Assembly: GCF_003076455.1 (NCBI RefSeq)
Contig: NZ_CP020918.1
Coordinates: forward strand, 372,001 to 436,000
Length of the DNA stretch: 64,000 nt
Direction: 5' to 3'
Source: Flavobacterium faecale
GTDB taxonomy: Bacteria > Bacteroidota > Bacteroidia > Flavobacteriales > Flavobacteriaceae
Part shown: positions 52,059 to 60,920 of the stretch, in pieces
Numbering within the stretch: position 1 is the first letter of the stretch
Layout: each line of letters opens with the position of its first letter
Position numbers and translations under genes: made by a program
The notes under the pieces: generated by a model
Database searches by the model: none
Seen by the model: only the letters and a program-made list of their open reading frames with translations
What the model was told of the DNA's origin: nothing

Positions 52059-52502
52059 ATGAACGGAACATTAAATAAAGTGATGCTTATCGGTTTTCTT
52101 GGCGAAGATGTCAAGATGCATTACTTTGATGGAGGAAATTGTATTGGACGATTTTCATTGGCCACAAACGAGGTCTATATTAACAAAACAACCAATGAAA
52201 AAATAACCTCGACGGAGTGGCATAACCTTGTTGTGCGTAATAAAGCGGCCGAAATATGTGAAAAATATTTATCGAAAGGAGATAAAATTTACATCGAAGG
52301 AAGAATAAAATCACGACAATGGCAAGCTGAAGACGGATCAACCAAGTATACAAGCGAAATTCAGGTCACAGAATTCACTTTTTTATCAACTAAAAAAGAG
52401 AACGAAAACAACAAACAAAATTCTCCAACTGAATCCACAAAAAACACTAACTTTGACCCTCAAAATAATAACGACTTACCAATTAATGATTTGCCGTTTT
52501 AA
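52059..52502 (+). CDS. ssb: Single-stranded DNA-binding protein
   Basis: 147 residues. OB-fold N-terminal 105 residues ('LNKVMLIGFLGEDVKMHYF', 'STEWHNLVVRNKAAEICEKYLSKGDKIYIEGRI'-type), then a disordered Asn-rich tail that ends in the acidic tip 'INDLPF', which binds partner proteins. It protects single strands in replication and repair. It is placed before gldE and gldD, a gene order I recall from F. johnsoniae. Confidence 0.96.
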   Translation: MNGTLNKVMLIGFLGEDVKMHYFDGGNCIGRFSLATNEVYINKTTNEKITSTEWHNLVVRNKAAEICEKYLSKGDKIYIEGRIKSRQWQAEDGSTKYTSEIQVTEFTFLSTKKENENNKQNSPTESTKNTNFDPQNNNDLPINDLPF

Positions 52503-52525
52503 ATGTCTAACTAATCTTTTGTAAT

Positions 52526-53821
52526 TTGGACCCAGAGCCCAGTTTAAATCTCGCATATACAATAGACACTGATCTATTATTTGGTTCCTTCGCAATACTA
52601 GCTTTGCTATTTTGCTCAGCAGTAGTATCAGGAGCAGAGGTTGCTTTATTTTCGCTTTCGCAAAAAGATATCGACGACTCCCTTCAAGAAGATCAATCTA
52701 AGGGTAAAATCCTTGCCGACCTTCTTACTCGCCCAAAAAAATTACTAGCTACTTTACTTGTTGCAAACAACTTCATCAATATTGGTGTTGTTATTCTGTT
52801 TTCATTTGTGGGAGGTAATCTATTCGCAACAATACATTCACCAGTACTCAAATTTATACTTGAAGTAATTGTAGTTACTTTTCTACTTTTACTATTTGGA
52901 GAAGTATTACCCAAAGTGTACGCTAGTAGAAACAACATTAAGTTTGCAAAGTTTGTCGCTTATCCTATTCTAATTTTAGAAAAGGTTTTATCACCTATAA
53001 GCATACCTATGCGTAGCGCAACCGTTTTTTTACACAACAAACTCGGCAAGCAAAAAACCAGTTTTTCGGTCGATCAGCTATCGCAAGCCTTAGAACTAAC
53101 TTCTTCTGACGACACAACCTCAGAGGAACAAAAGATTTTGGAAGGAATCGTTTCTTTTGGTAACACAGACACCAAGCAAGTAATGAGCCCAAGGACAGAT
53201 GTTTTTGCATTAGAAATAAATGAAACATTTGAAGAGATTTGCCCTAAAATAATCGACAAAGGCTATTCTAGAATTCCAGTTTATCGAGATAATATTGATC
53301 AGATCGAAGGAATATTATTTGTAAAGGACCTACTCCCATACATTAATAAGAAAGAATTTAATTGGGCATCACTAATAAGAGAACCATTTTTTGTACCTGA
53401 AAATAAAAAACTAGACAACTTGCTAAAAGATTTTCAAAACATGAAAAATCACTTGGCCGTAGTAGTCGATGAGTATGGAGGAACCTCTGGACTTGTTTCT
53501 TTGGAGGATGTTATCGAAGAAATTGTAGGCGACATCAGTGATGAATTTGATGATGAAGATGTGAATTACTCACAACTAGACGACAAGAATTATATTTTTG
53601 AAGGGAAAATAAATTTAAAAGATTTTTATCGAATAGTCGAAGTTGAAGACGAATTGTTTGAAGCTAAAAAAGGTGAAGCCGAAACTCTGGCTGGGTTTTT
53701 ACTCGAAATAGTGGGTAACTTCCCCAAAAAAGGACAAAAAATAACTTTTGAAAATTGTACTTTTAAAGTAGAAACAGTCGACAATAAAAGGATCAAACAA
53801 ATCAAAGTAACCCTGGAATAA
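52526..53821 (+). CDS. gldE: Gliding motility protein GldE (CNNM/CBS/CorC-HlyC architecture)
   Basis: 431 residues. N-terminal CNNM-like membrane domain with about three helices ('LLFGSFAILALLFCSAVVSGAEVALFSLSQ'-type, about 13-160), a CBS pair (about 190-330; 'VMSPRTDVFALEI', 'RIPVYRDNIDQIEGILFVKDLLP'-type), and a CorC/HlyC C-terminal domain (about 345-431; 'YGGTSGLVSLEDVIEEIVGDI'). It starts with TTG at 52526 (MDPEPSL): a stop lies six codons upstream and no ATG is in frame. MDPEPS is the start I recall in other flavobacterial GldE. It helps GldD in type IX secretion and gliding. Confidence 0.9.
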   Translation: MDPEPSLNLAYTIDTDLLFGSFAILALLFCSAVVSGAEVALFSLSQKDIDDSLQEDQSKGKILADLLTRPKKLLATLLVANNFINIGVVILFSFVGGNLFATIHSPVLKFILEVIVVTFLLLLFGEVLPKVYASRNNIKFAKFVAYPILILEKVLSPISIPMRSATVFLHNKLGKQKTSFSVDQLSQALELTSSDDTTSEEQKILEGIVSFGNTDTKQVMSPRTDVFALEINETFEEICPKIIDKGYSRIPVYRDNIDQIEGILFVKDLLPYINKKEFNWASLIREPFFVPENKKLDNLLKDFQNMKNHLAVVVDEYGGTSGLVSLEDVIEEIVGDISDEFDDEDVNYSQLDDKNYIFEGKINLKDFYRIVEVEDELFEAKKGEAETLAGFLLEIVGNFPKKGQKITFENCTFKVETVDNKRIKQIKVTLE

Positions 53822-53931
53822 GACGCAATATTTCTTTCGAAAAAAAACTAGAAAGCTTTTCCTCGATGCACTAAATCACTATAACTGACGTTTTCTAGCT
53901 TAACAACCTGAAAAGACAAGGTAAAAAAATT

Positions 53932-54495
53932 ATGTTACTAAAAAAGATCACCTCTCTCAGCTTATTTTTTGGACTTACACTTTTGGTAAGTTGCAAAGAT
54001 ACCGTATTGCCAAAACCCTCAAGCTATCTGCGTCTGGACTATCCCGAAGCGCAATACGCAGCTTTTGCCAACAATTGTCCTTTTGCATTTGATATTAACG
54101 AGAAAGCAGTAATAAAGGGTGACAAAAATTGTGGTTTTAGCATCACTTATCCAAAAATGAAGGCGACTATTTACCTCACCTACAAACCTGTAAATGGCAA
54201 TATCAAGAACCTGCTTCGTGACGCTCAAAAACTCACATACGAGCACGTGATCAAAGCAGATGACATTTTGGAGCAACCTTATTTAAATCCTGATAAAAAA
54301 GTATACGGTATGTTTTACCAAGTAAATGGAAACGCAGCCACAAACTCTCAATTTTATGTAACCGATAGTACAAAGCATTTTATAACTGGATCTGTCTATT
54401 TCTATGCAAAACCAAATTTTGATTCCATCATGCCCGCAGCGAGTTACATCAAAAATGACATGCAGCGACTTATGGAAACTTTGAAGTGGAAATAA
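53932..54495 (+). CDS. gldD: Gliding motility lipoprotein GldD
   Basis: 187 residues with a lipoprotein signal (MLLKKITSLSLFFGLTLLVSC, Cys21). The mature part has the GldD features 'PKPSSYLRLDYPEAQY', 'CGFSITYPKMKATIYLTYKPV' and 'SYIKNDMQRLMETLKW'. GldD is essential for gliding and type IX secretion in F. johnsoniae and is presumed anchored in the outer membrane facing the periplasm. 110 bases after gldE. Confidence 0.94.
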   Translation: MLLKKITSLSLFFGLTLLVSCKDTVLPKPSSYLRLDYPEAQYAAFANNCPFAFDINEKAVIKGDKNCGFSITYPKMKATIYLTYKPVNGNIKNLLRDAQKLTYEHVIKADDILEQPYLNPDKKVYGMFYQVNGNAATNSQFYVTDSTKHFITGSVYFYAKPNFDSIMPAASYIKNDMQRLMETLKWK

Positions 54496-54637
54496 TACTG
54501 ATTCATCAACAAAACAGTTTAGTTAGCTACTCAATCAAAGTTAAATAGCACGGATTAAAAACCGGACACACTCGATCTCATAAATTTACACTACTATATA
54601 CAACAGTTGTCTCCTATAATTACTAAATTATAAACAT

Positions 54638-54678
54638 AAAAAAGCCATTAAGACGAACTACATCTTAATGGCTTTTTT
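54638..54678. terminator. Strong bidirectional terminator between gldD and the HMA-domain gene
   Basis: AAAAAAGCCATTAAGA (54638-54653) pairs perfectly with TCTTAATGGCTTTTTT (54663-54678). Convergent genes flank it. Confidence 0.9.
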
Positions 54679-54697
54679 ATAATTTGAAGGATATTTT

Positions 54698-55078
54698 TTA
54701 TTTAAAGTCAGAAACTTTGTAAGTAGTTCCATCTCCAGCTGCTTGAACGATTTTTGTCAAAGACGCTTGATTTTGAACTGTTTTATCAAAAGAAACAGTC
54801 GCCAATTTTTTATCAAAATCTACAGCTGCTAATTGAACGCCATCAGTTTTAGTCAAATCTTCTTGTATAGTTTTAGCACAACCTTCTGGACAAGTCATCC
54901 CTTCAATTTTGAATGTAGCCGATTGCAAATTTTCTGCAGCAACTTCTTTCTTAACTACAGCTGTTTCAGCCTTAGCGTTTTGTGGAATTATTTTCTCTGA
55001 GACTTCGGCTTCTTTTTTACAACTTGTAAAAACAATTCCCGCCAAAACCACTAATGCAATTGATTTTATAATTTTCAT
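54698..55078 (-). CDS. Heavy-metal-associated domain lipoprotein with CxxxC
   Basis: 126 residues: lipoprotein signal (MKIIKSIALVVLAGIVFTSC, Cys20), a linker about 25-50, then an HMA domain (about 54-126, 'ATFKIEGMTCPEGCAKTIQ'). The metal motif is CPEGC (Cys63, Cys67), CxxxC instead of the usual CxxC. It would bind Cu+ or a similar ion at the periplasmic face of an envelope membrane. Monocistronic and next to an unrelated transporter gene. Confidence 0.87.
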   Translation of the reverse strand: MKIIKSIALVVLAGIVFTSCKKEAEVSEKIIPQNAKAETAVVKKEVAAENLQSATFKIEGMTCPEGCAKTIQEDLTKTDGVQLAAVDFDKKLATVSFDKTVQNQASLTKIVQAAGDGTTYKVSDFK

Positions 55079-55105
55079 CTGAAATAATTGTTTAAAAATT
55101 AATTA

Positions 55106-55113
55106 CAAAATTA
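55106..55113 (-). promoter_or_regulatory. Promoter -7 element of the HMA-domain gene
   Basis: TAATTTTG on the minus strand, 27 bases before the ATG at 55078. Confidence 0.38.
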
Positions 55114-55172
55114 CTCAAATTAGTGTCGATAATTCATAAAATAATTACAATTTTGGGTTAAAATAAAACAGC

Positions 55173-56054
55173 ATGGAAGCAAAACAAGGAAAATGGGCCT
55201 ACTTAACATTATTAGCGCTTATATGGGGAAGTTCTTTTATATTAATTAAAAAAGGTCTTATCGGTTTAACCGCAATTCAAGTGGGTTCTTTGCGAATTAT
55301 ATTTGCCTCTATCTTCCTGATGATAATTGGCTTTAAGAGTTTATCAAAAGTTCCAAAAGAGAAATGGAAATACCTTGCCTTAACTGCTTTATGTGGCACG
55401 TTTTTCCCTGCGTTTCTATTTGCTATTTCGCAAACAGAACTCGATAGTGGCGTAACAGCTATTCTTAATTCTCTTACTCCCTTAAATACACTAATCATAG
55501 GTGCTATAGCTTTCAAAGTAGGATTTCAAAAAAGACAACTTTTTGGGGTTTTCATCGGGTTGGCAGGTAGTTTATTATTAGTTTTAAATGGCGCAATGAA
55601 CCATCCGGAACAAAATTACTACTATGCTTTTTTAATCATCATTGCATCAATTTGTTACGCAATCAATGTCAACCTAATCAAGCATTACCTATCAGACCTA
55701 TCACCATTAAGTATCACAACCGGGAATTTTGCTGTGTTATTTTTACCTGCGCTTGCCATTTTATTCTTCTCTGGATTTACAGAAACAATGGCCGTAGAAA
55801 AAACACAAACATCAATACTCTTCATTTTGATTCTTGGCGTATTAGGAACTGGTATCGCAAACATTATATTTTTTAAACTAATACAAATTGCCTCACCGGT
55901 ATTCGCCTCTTCGGTAACTTATTTGATTCCGTTAATCGCCTTTAGCTGGGGACTATTAGACAACGAAAGCCTCACTCCTGTTCAGTTCTTTGGAGCCTTC
56001 ATCATCTTAATTGGCGTTTATCTATCTGCTAGGAAGCAAAAAGAAACTACCTGA
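55173..56054 (+). CDS. EamA/DMT-family transporter
   Basis: 293 residues, ten membrane helices in two EamA repeats (about 1-135 and 148-285). 'LIWGSSFILIKKGL' and 'FLFAISQTELDSGVTAILNSLTPL' in the first repeat and 'LIPLIAFSWGLLDNESLTPVQFFGAFIILIGVYL'-like sequence in the second are typical. It exports amino acids or similar metabolites. Substrate unknown. Confidence 0.92.
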   Translation: MEAKQGKWAYLTLLALIWGSSFILIKKGLIGLTAIQVGSLRIIFASIFLMIIGFKSLSKVPKEKWKYLALTALCGTFFPAFLFAISQTELDSGVTAILNSLTPLNTLIIGAIAFKVGFQKRQLFGVFIGLAGSLLLVLNGAMNHPEQNYYYAFLIIIASICYAINVNLIKHYLSDLSPLSITTGNFAVLFLPALAILFFSGFTETMAVEKTQTSILFILILGVLGTGIANIIFFKLIQIASPVFASSVTYLIPLIAFSWGLLDNESLTPVQFFGAFIILIGVYLSARKQKETT

Positions 56055-56058
56055 AACA

Positions 56059-56100
56059 AAAAAACCAATCTTCATAATAATTTGAAGGTTGGTTTTTTTT
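56059..56100. terminator. Terminator after the EamA transporter gene
   Basis: AACCAATCTTCA (56064-56075) pairs with TGAAGGTTGGTT (56084-56095) with one G-T pair, with an A run before and seven T after. It also faces the convergent M16 gene. Confidence 0.87.
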
Positions 56101-56122
56101 TAAATAGTAAGTCTTTCGAAAA

Positions 56123-57547
56123 CTACTGCGCTACTTGCAATTGCGCTTCAGTGATAGGACTACCAAATTTATCAAAATAATGAATTGGAATATTTAATTT
56201 CTTAAGACCCGGTAGCACTACTTCGGCATTACCAATTATAATGATTCGCGAATTATCAATTAAAAAATACTTATTCGCTGCTTTCAAAACATCATCTGCA
56301 GTTACTGCAGTTATCGTTTTAATATAATTTTCGTAGAAATCTTTAGGCAATTCTTCAATCTCAGTATTCAACGCATAACGGGCAATAGATTGAGGTTTTT
56401 CAAAGTTCATCACAAATCGGCCTATAAAACCAGCCTTAACATCTGTCAACAATTGGTCAGACACTTTTTCAGTACGCATTTTCTTGATCTCCTTAACAAA
56501 TTCAACCACCGCACTATCTGTAGCATTTACACGCACCGAAGAGGATGATCTTAATTTATCAATATATTTTCCAACCCCCATTGAGGAATTAGCTCCATAC
56601 GTCCAACCATTTGCCTCACGAAGATTCATATTCAAATTACTATTATACCCACCACCCAAAATATGAGTTGCAATTACTGCCGGAAAAAAGTCAGGTGCAT
56701 TCATTTTTAAGTGAACAGTATTCACCACCGAGATTTCGGTTTGAGATGCAGTTGGCACATTAACAAAATTAATCTCAAGCGCACCTACATTTGCAGGCTC
56801 AGGATAAGATGCTACTGTCGTATTTCGTTTTTGCCATTTTCCAAAAAGGGTTTCGACACTCTTTTTAACTTCATTGAATTTCACATCCCCAATAATAACG
56901 AGATAGGCATTTTCTGGAACGAAGTACGCATTATAGTAGTGTTGAATATCTGCAAGACTCACATTATCGATCGTTTGCAAAGTGATATATTCGCCCATTG
57001 GGTGTTCTTTACCAAAGCTCAACACATCGACAACTCTATTTGATATGGCTGGAGCGCTTTTTTCTTGCGATTTTAAACTTTCGCGCATTTTGGCTTTTTC
57101 TTTATCCAACTCTTCTTGAGAAAAATTAGGATATAAAGTCCCAAAAGACATCAACTCCAAAACTCTACCAGCATATTTTGATAGTGAATTGGCATACGCA
57201 CCATGCGAATTAAAATTAACGTTAGCGCCCAAAAAGTCCAACTCTTCATTAAAATCGTCTTTGGAGATCTTCACACTTCCGTTCCCCATTAGGCTGCTTG
57301 TCAAGTCATCTACTCCTTTTTTATCTTTTTCAGCATAAGGCGGATTATCAATTGTCAAATTAAAAGTGACTCTCGGTAATTTATGATCTTCAACCACCAT
57401 CACCTTTAATCCATTCGAAAGTGAAAATATTTGTGGTTTTTTGACATTTACAACGGGTGGCTTGCCTTGTTTTGGCTGTTTATAATCTTGTGCTTGCATA
57501 GTAGCGGTAAACAATAATAGGATGAATAATAAGGAATATGTTTTCAT
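56123..57547 (-). CDS. M16-family peptidase-like protein without the zinc motif
   Basis: 474 residues with signal peptide (about 1-19, '...LFTATMQA|Q'). It has the M16 fold in two halves, but where HxxEH should be there is 'GVDDLTSSLMGNG' (about 82-94), so no zinc can be held. The later Arg/Tyr-type motif 'NLREANGWTYGAN' is kept. Such inactive partners form heterodimers with an active M16 subunit, like the mitochondrial processing peptidase. The active subunit is encoded just upstream (57639-58961, 91-base gap). Periplasmic. Confidence 0.88.
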   Translation of the reverse strand: MKTYSLLFILLLFTATMQAQDYKQPKQGKPPVVNVKKPQIFSLSNGLKVMVVEDHKLPRVTFNLTIDNPPYAEKDKKGVDDLTSSLMGNGSVKISKDDFNEELDFLGANVNFNSHGAYANSLSKYAGRVLELMSFGTLYPNFSQEELDKEKAKMRESLKSQEKSAPAISNRVVDVLSFGKEHPMGEYITLQTIDNVSLADIQHYYNAYFVPENAYLVIIGDVKFNEVKKSVETLFGKWQKRNTTVASYPEPANVGALEINFVNVPTASQTEISVVNTVHLKMNAPDFFPAVIATHILGGGYNSNLNMNLREANGWTYGANSSMGVGKYIDKLRSSSSVRVNATDSAVVEFVKEIKKMRTEKVSDQLLTDVKAGFIGRFVMNFEKPQSIARYALNTEIEELPKDFYENYIKTITAVTADDVLKAANKYFLIDNSRIIIIGNAEVVLPGLKKLNIPIHYFDKFGSPITEAQLQVAQ

Positions 57548-57638
57548 ATAGATGAACTATTTTTTTGATGGATCGCGCGACACTCCTTTTGAATTGAAGC
57601 AGATTACCAACCTTTAAAAAATACGATTTAAATCAAAA

Positions 57639-58961
57639 TTAATTTTTTGGTTCTGGAACTGGAACATAATCCAACAACAATCTTTGATTTGGATTTAAAT
57701 ATTTTCTGGCAACTTCTCTAATTTCTTCTCTAGAGATCGAATGATAAATATCTATTTCAGTGTTTATCAAATTTACATCACCGTATAACATGTAGTATTT
57801 TGCTAAATTCTCAGCAACACCTTCCACGTTTGAATTATTGTTCACATATTGATTTTCGAATTGATTTTGCAACTTTTGAAAATCTTTTTCTGAAATTAAG
57901 TCTGTTTGAATTTTTACAATCTCTTCATCAATCTCTTTCAGTAAATCTGCAGCACCAAATTCTGCCATAGGCAAACTATAAATTATGTACATTCCGTAAT
58001 CTTCTTGGCTGTAGTTAAAAGCACCAACTTGCAATGCCTTTTTACTTTGATCAACCATTTTTTTGTACAATTTTGAACTTTTACCATCACTTAGATACCC
58101 CGAGATATAATCCAATACTCGTGCTTCTCTAGTTTTCATCGAAGGCGTTCTGTATGAAGCCACCACCATCGGAATCTGAATATTTGGATCTTCGTATCTT
58201 GCTTTTATCGTTTCGGTTATTGGAGCCTCTTCAAATGAAACCCTTTTCACAGCTGGTCCTTTTGGTATAAAGCCAAAAAATTTTTGGATCCACTCTTTGG
58301 TGATTTTAATATCGATATCACCTGCAACCACCAAAACAGCATTATTAGGAGTATAAAATTGCTGATTAAACATTTGAAAATCTTCTAATTTAGCCGAATC
58401 CAAATGTTCCATAGAACCTATAATAGGCCATCTATAAGGATGTTTGGTGTACATATTTTCTTTAACCACTTCGATCACCGCACCGTAAGGCTGATTATCT
58501 GATCGCGACTTTTTCTCTTCCTTAATAACACCTTTCTGCGTGTCTACTCCTATTTGATTAATCACAGGATGATACAAACGCTCAGCCTCCATCCATAAAC
58601 CCAACTCCAAACTGTTTGACGGAAAGACTTCATAATAATAGGTACGATCTTCGGTTGTATTGGCATTATTAACACCTCCATTGGCCGAAACCAATTTCAT
58701 CCATTCCCCTCTTTTAATATTTTTTGTTCCTTCGAAAAGTAAGTGTTCGAAAAAATGTGCAAAACCAGTTTTATTTGGGTTCTCATCTTTAGAACCTACA
58801 TGATACATCACTGAAGTAACCACCACAGGCGCGGCGCTATCTTTATGCAAAATCACATGCATACCGTTATCAAGATTATATTCTTCAAAAGTGATTTTCT
58901 GAGCAGACGCTACTCCACCCAACATAAGAGCAGTACTTGCTATCATTATATATTTTTTCAT
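57639..58961 (-). CDS. M16-family zinc metallopeptidase, catalytic subunit
   Basis: 440 residues with signal peptide (about 1-20, '...LGGVASA|Q'). The inverted zinc motif 'HFFEHLLFEGT' (His69-Glu72-His73) and the distal Glu in 'GVIKEEKKSR' (about 147) are both present, and the second half ('AFNYSQEDYGMYIIY') completes the clamshell. It degrades peptides, presumably together with the inactive partner downstream. Confidence 0.92.
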   Translation of the reverse strand: MKKYIMIASTALMLGGVASAQKITFEEYNLDNGMHVILHKDSAAPVVVTSVMYHVGSKDENPNKTGFAHFFEHLLFEGTKNIKRGEWMKLVSANGGVNNANTTEDRTYYYEVFPSNSLELGLWMEAERLYHPVINQIGVDTQKGVIKEEKKSRSDNQPYGAVIEVVKENMYTKHPYRWPIIGSMEHLDSAKLEDFQMFNQQFYTPNNAVLVVAGDIDIKITKEWIQKFFGFIPKGPAVKRVSFEEAPITETIKARYEDPNIQIPMVVASYRTPSMKTREARVLDYISGYLSDGKSSKLYKKMVDQSKKALQVGAFNYSQEDYGMYIIYSLPMAEFGAADLLKEIDEEIVKIQTDLISEKDFQKLQNQFENQYVNNNSNVEGVAENLAKYYMLYGDVNLINTEIDIYHSISREEIREVARKYLNPNQRLLLDYVPVPEPKN

Positions 58962-59004
58962 AAGGATTAATAATATTGTAATGTAATTACCTAAATAATG
59001 ACAT

Positions 59005-59012
59005 CAAAAATA
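59005..59012 (-). promoter_or_regulatory. Promoter -7 element of the M16 gene pair
   Basis: TATTTTTG on the minus strand, 43 bases before the ATG at 58961. A TTTG lies 15 bases upstream (59031-59028), a little closer than usual. Confidence 0.42.
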
Positions 59013-59135
59013 CAGTATTTTAATCATCAAAGAATATTTGTTCCTAATAATTCATCAAAAACAAGCTGCAACACCCATAAATACAAGGGAAATTGAAACC
59101 AGACTACAAAACTTAATAAATTTTATTTTAACTAA

Positions 59136-59165
59136 TTGCATAATAAAATATTAATTGTATATTTG
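59136..59165 (+). promoter_or_regulatory. Promoter of rplU-rpmA
   Basis: TTG (59136-59138), 19 bases, TATATTTG (59158-59165), 29 bases before the rplU ATG. Full match to the flavobacterial pattern. Confidence 0.65.
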
Positions 59166-59194
59166 CAACCTTAAAAATTTATAAATCAATCGGT

Positions 59195-59617
59195 ATGTAT
59201 GCAATCGTAGAGATAGCAGGGCAACAGTTCAAAGTAAGCAAAGACTTAAAGGTTTATGTTAACCGTTTGGCTAGTGAAGAAGGTTCAAAAATTTCTTTTG
59301 ACAAAGTTCTTTTATTAGACGACAATGGTAATGTAACTTTAGGCGCCCCAGCTATAGAAGGTGCTTCAGTAGAAGCTAAAGTGTTACAACACTTAAAAGG
59401 AGACAAAGTTATCATTTTCAAAAAGAAAAGAAGAAAAGGATACAAGAAAAGAAATGGTCACAGACAATATCTTACTCAAATTGTAATTGAAGGTATTACT
59501 GCTACAGGTGCTAAAAAAGCAACTAAAAAAGCAGCTGCTGAAGCAAGTACTGAAGAAGCACCAGCTCCAAAAGTAAAAAAAGCTCCAAAAGCTAAAAAAG
59601 AAGATACTCAAGAATAA
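59195..59617 (+). CDS. rplU: 50S ribosomal protein bL21
   Basis: 140 residues; the usual bL21 core is about 103. Core motifs 'MYAIVEIAGQQFKVSKDLKVYVNRL' (quoted as MYAIVEIAGQQFKV), 'IIFKKKRRKGYKKRNGHRQ' and 'LTQIVIEGI' are present. The extra ~35 residues form an Ala/Lys/Glu/Pro tail ('KKATKKAAAEAST...') common in flavobacterial bL21. It is part of the 50S subunit, with rpmA 25 bases downstream. Confidence 0.97.
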   Translation: MYAIVEIAGQQFKVSKDLKVYVNRLASEEGSKISFDKVLLLDDNGNVTLGAPAIEGASVEAKVLQHLKGDKVIIFKKKRRKGYKKRNGHRQYLTQIVIEGITATGAKKATKKAAAEASTEEAPAPKVKKAPKAKKEDTQE

Positions 59618-59642
59618 TAACAATATTTAAAACTAATACGTC

Positions 59643-59909
59643 ATGGCTCACAAGAAAGGTGTCGGTAGTTCCAAGAATGGTAGAGAATCAGAATCAAAAC
59701 GTTTAGGTGTTAAGATTTTTGGTGGACAAGCTGCTATTGCAGGGAACATCATCGTAAGACAAAGAGGTTCTAAACACAACCCAGGAGAAAATGTATACAT
59801 CTCAAAAGATCATACATTACACGCAAGAGTTCCTGGAATTGTAAAGTTCCAAAAGAAAAGAGATAACAAATCATACGTTTCAATCCTTCCATTCGAAGTT
59901 GAAGGATAA
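59643..59909 (+). CDS. rpmA: 50S ribosomal protein bL27
   Basis: 88 residues, starting [20 protein letters not shown] without the cleaved N-terminal extension found in Firmicutes, so the flexible tail that reaches the peptidyl transferase centre is produced directly. Contains '[20 protein letters not shown]'. Ends in a strong terminator. Confidence 0.98.
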   Translation: MAHKKGVGSSKNGRESESKRLGVKIFGGQAAIAGNIIVRQRGSKHNPGENVYISKDHTLHARVPGIVKFQKKRDNKSYVSILPFEVEG

Positions 59910-60221
59910 TTGATTTTCTCAATTGATAATAAAACCCAATTCGCAAGAATTGGGTTTTTTTTTGGCCCAAACTTAACTTCCGCAATTAAATTTTTTATTT
60001 TAAAACGTCAACTTCTACATTTTAAGAATCAATTATGTATCGAAAAGGCCTTTAAAAAAAACAGTAAAACTTTCAAATAAAAGCAATTCTTCATTTTTTG
60101 AGCACCTACATTACTATTGCTTTAATTTTACATATTATTTCAACTACCAAAAGATGATTTAATAAATAAATATTTATATTTACTACAATCTCAAAAACCT
60201 AATCAGATAATCAAACACAAC
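59910..60221. other. 312-base intergenic region between rpmA and pgmB
   Basis: It holds the rpmA terminator (59931-59963) and then very AT-rich sequence. No TAnnTTTG element is seen before pgmB (the nearest, TATATTTA near 60174, lacks the final G), and no other structure. Confidence 0.6.
59931..59963 (+). terminator. Terminator of rplU-rpmA
   Basis: AAAACCCAATTC (59931-59942) pairs perfectly with GAATTGGGTTTT (59947-59958) around a GCAA tetraloop, followed by a T run. Confidence 0.93.
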
Positions 60222-60887
60222 ATGACCATTAAAAAAGCTTTTATATTTGACCTAGATGGAGTTATTGTAGACACGGCGAAATACCATTATCTAGCCTGGA
60301 AAAAAATTGCAGATCAACTTGGAATTGATTTCACACATGAGCATAATGAGCTCTTAAAAGGCGTTAGTCGTATTCGTTCTCTGGATATTATATTAGACTT
60401 AGGGAAAATTGACGCAACACAAGAAGACAAAAATAAATGGCTAATTCAAAAGAATGATGATTACCTATTGTATTTGGTCGATATGAATCAAAGCGAAATA
60501 TTACCAGGTGTTCTTCCGATATTAAAATATTTAAAAGAAATAAAGCAACCAATTGCCCTTGGTTCTGCCAGTAAAAATGCGCGACCAATCCTTGAAAAAA
60601 CTGATATCATTTCGTACTTCGATGCCATCGTGGACGGAAATGATGTAACAAATGCCAAACCTGATCCAGAAGTATTTTTGATTGCAGCTCAAAAGCTTGC
60701 CATAAGCCCTGAAAATTCAATTGTTTTTGAAGACTCAATTGCGGGTGTGCAAGCTGCAAACATAGGCAAAATGACTAGCATTGGTATTGGAGACCCTAGC
60801 ACATTATACGAAGCAAAATACATATTTAACGATTTTACCGAGATCACCACTCAATTTGTAGACACACTAATCCAGGAACAAAGCTAA
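60222..60887 (+). CDS. pgmB: Beta-phosphoglucomutase
   Basis: 221 residues. HAD motifs: FDLDGVIVDT (nucleophile Asp10, Asp12), 'GSASKNA' (Ser), Lys in 'NAKPDPEVF', and 'FEDSIAGVQAA' (Glu-Asp). It converts beta-glucose 1-phosphate to glucose 6-phosphate in the cytoplasm. The GH65 phosphorylase gene follows after 33 bases, the usual source of its substrate, so the pair forms a maltose-type or related disaccharide route. Confidence 0.94.
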   Translation: MTIKKAFIFDLDGVIVDTAKYHYLAWKKIADQLGIDFTHEHNELLKGVSRIRSLDIILDLGKIDATQEDKNKWLIQKNDDYLLYLVDMNQSEILPGVLPILKYLKEIKQPIALGSASKNARPILEKTDIISYFDAIVDGNDVTNAKPDPEVFLIAAQKLAISPENSIVFEDSIAGVQAANIGKMTSIGIGDPSTLYEAKYIFNDFTEITTQFVDTLIQEQS

Positions 60888-60920
60888 AGCACAGCAGAAG
60901 CTAATTTTAAACAACACAAA

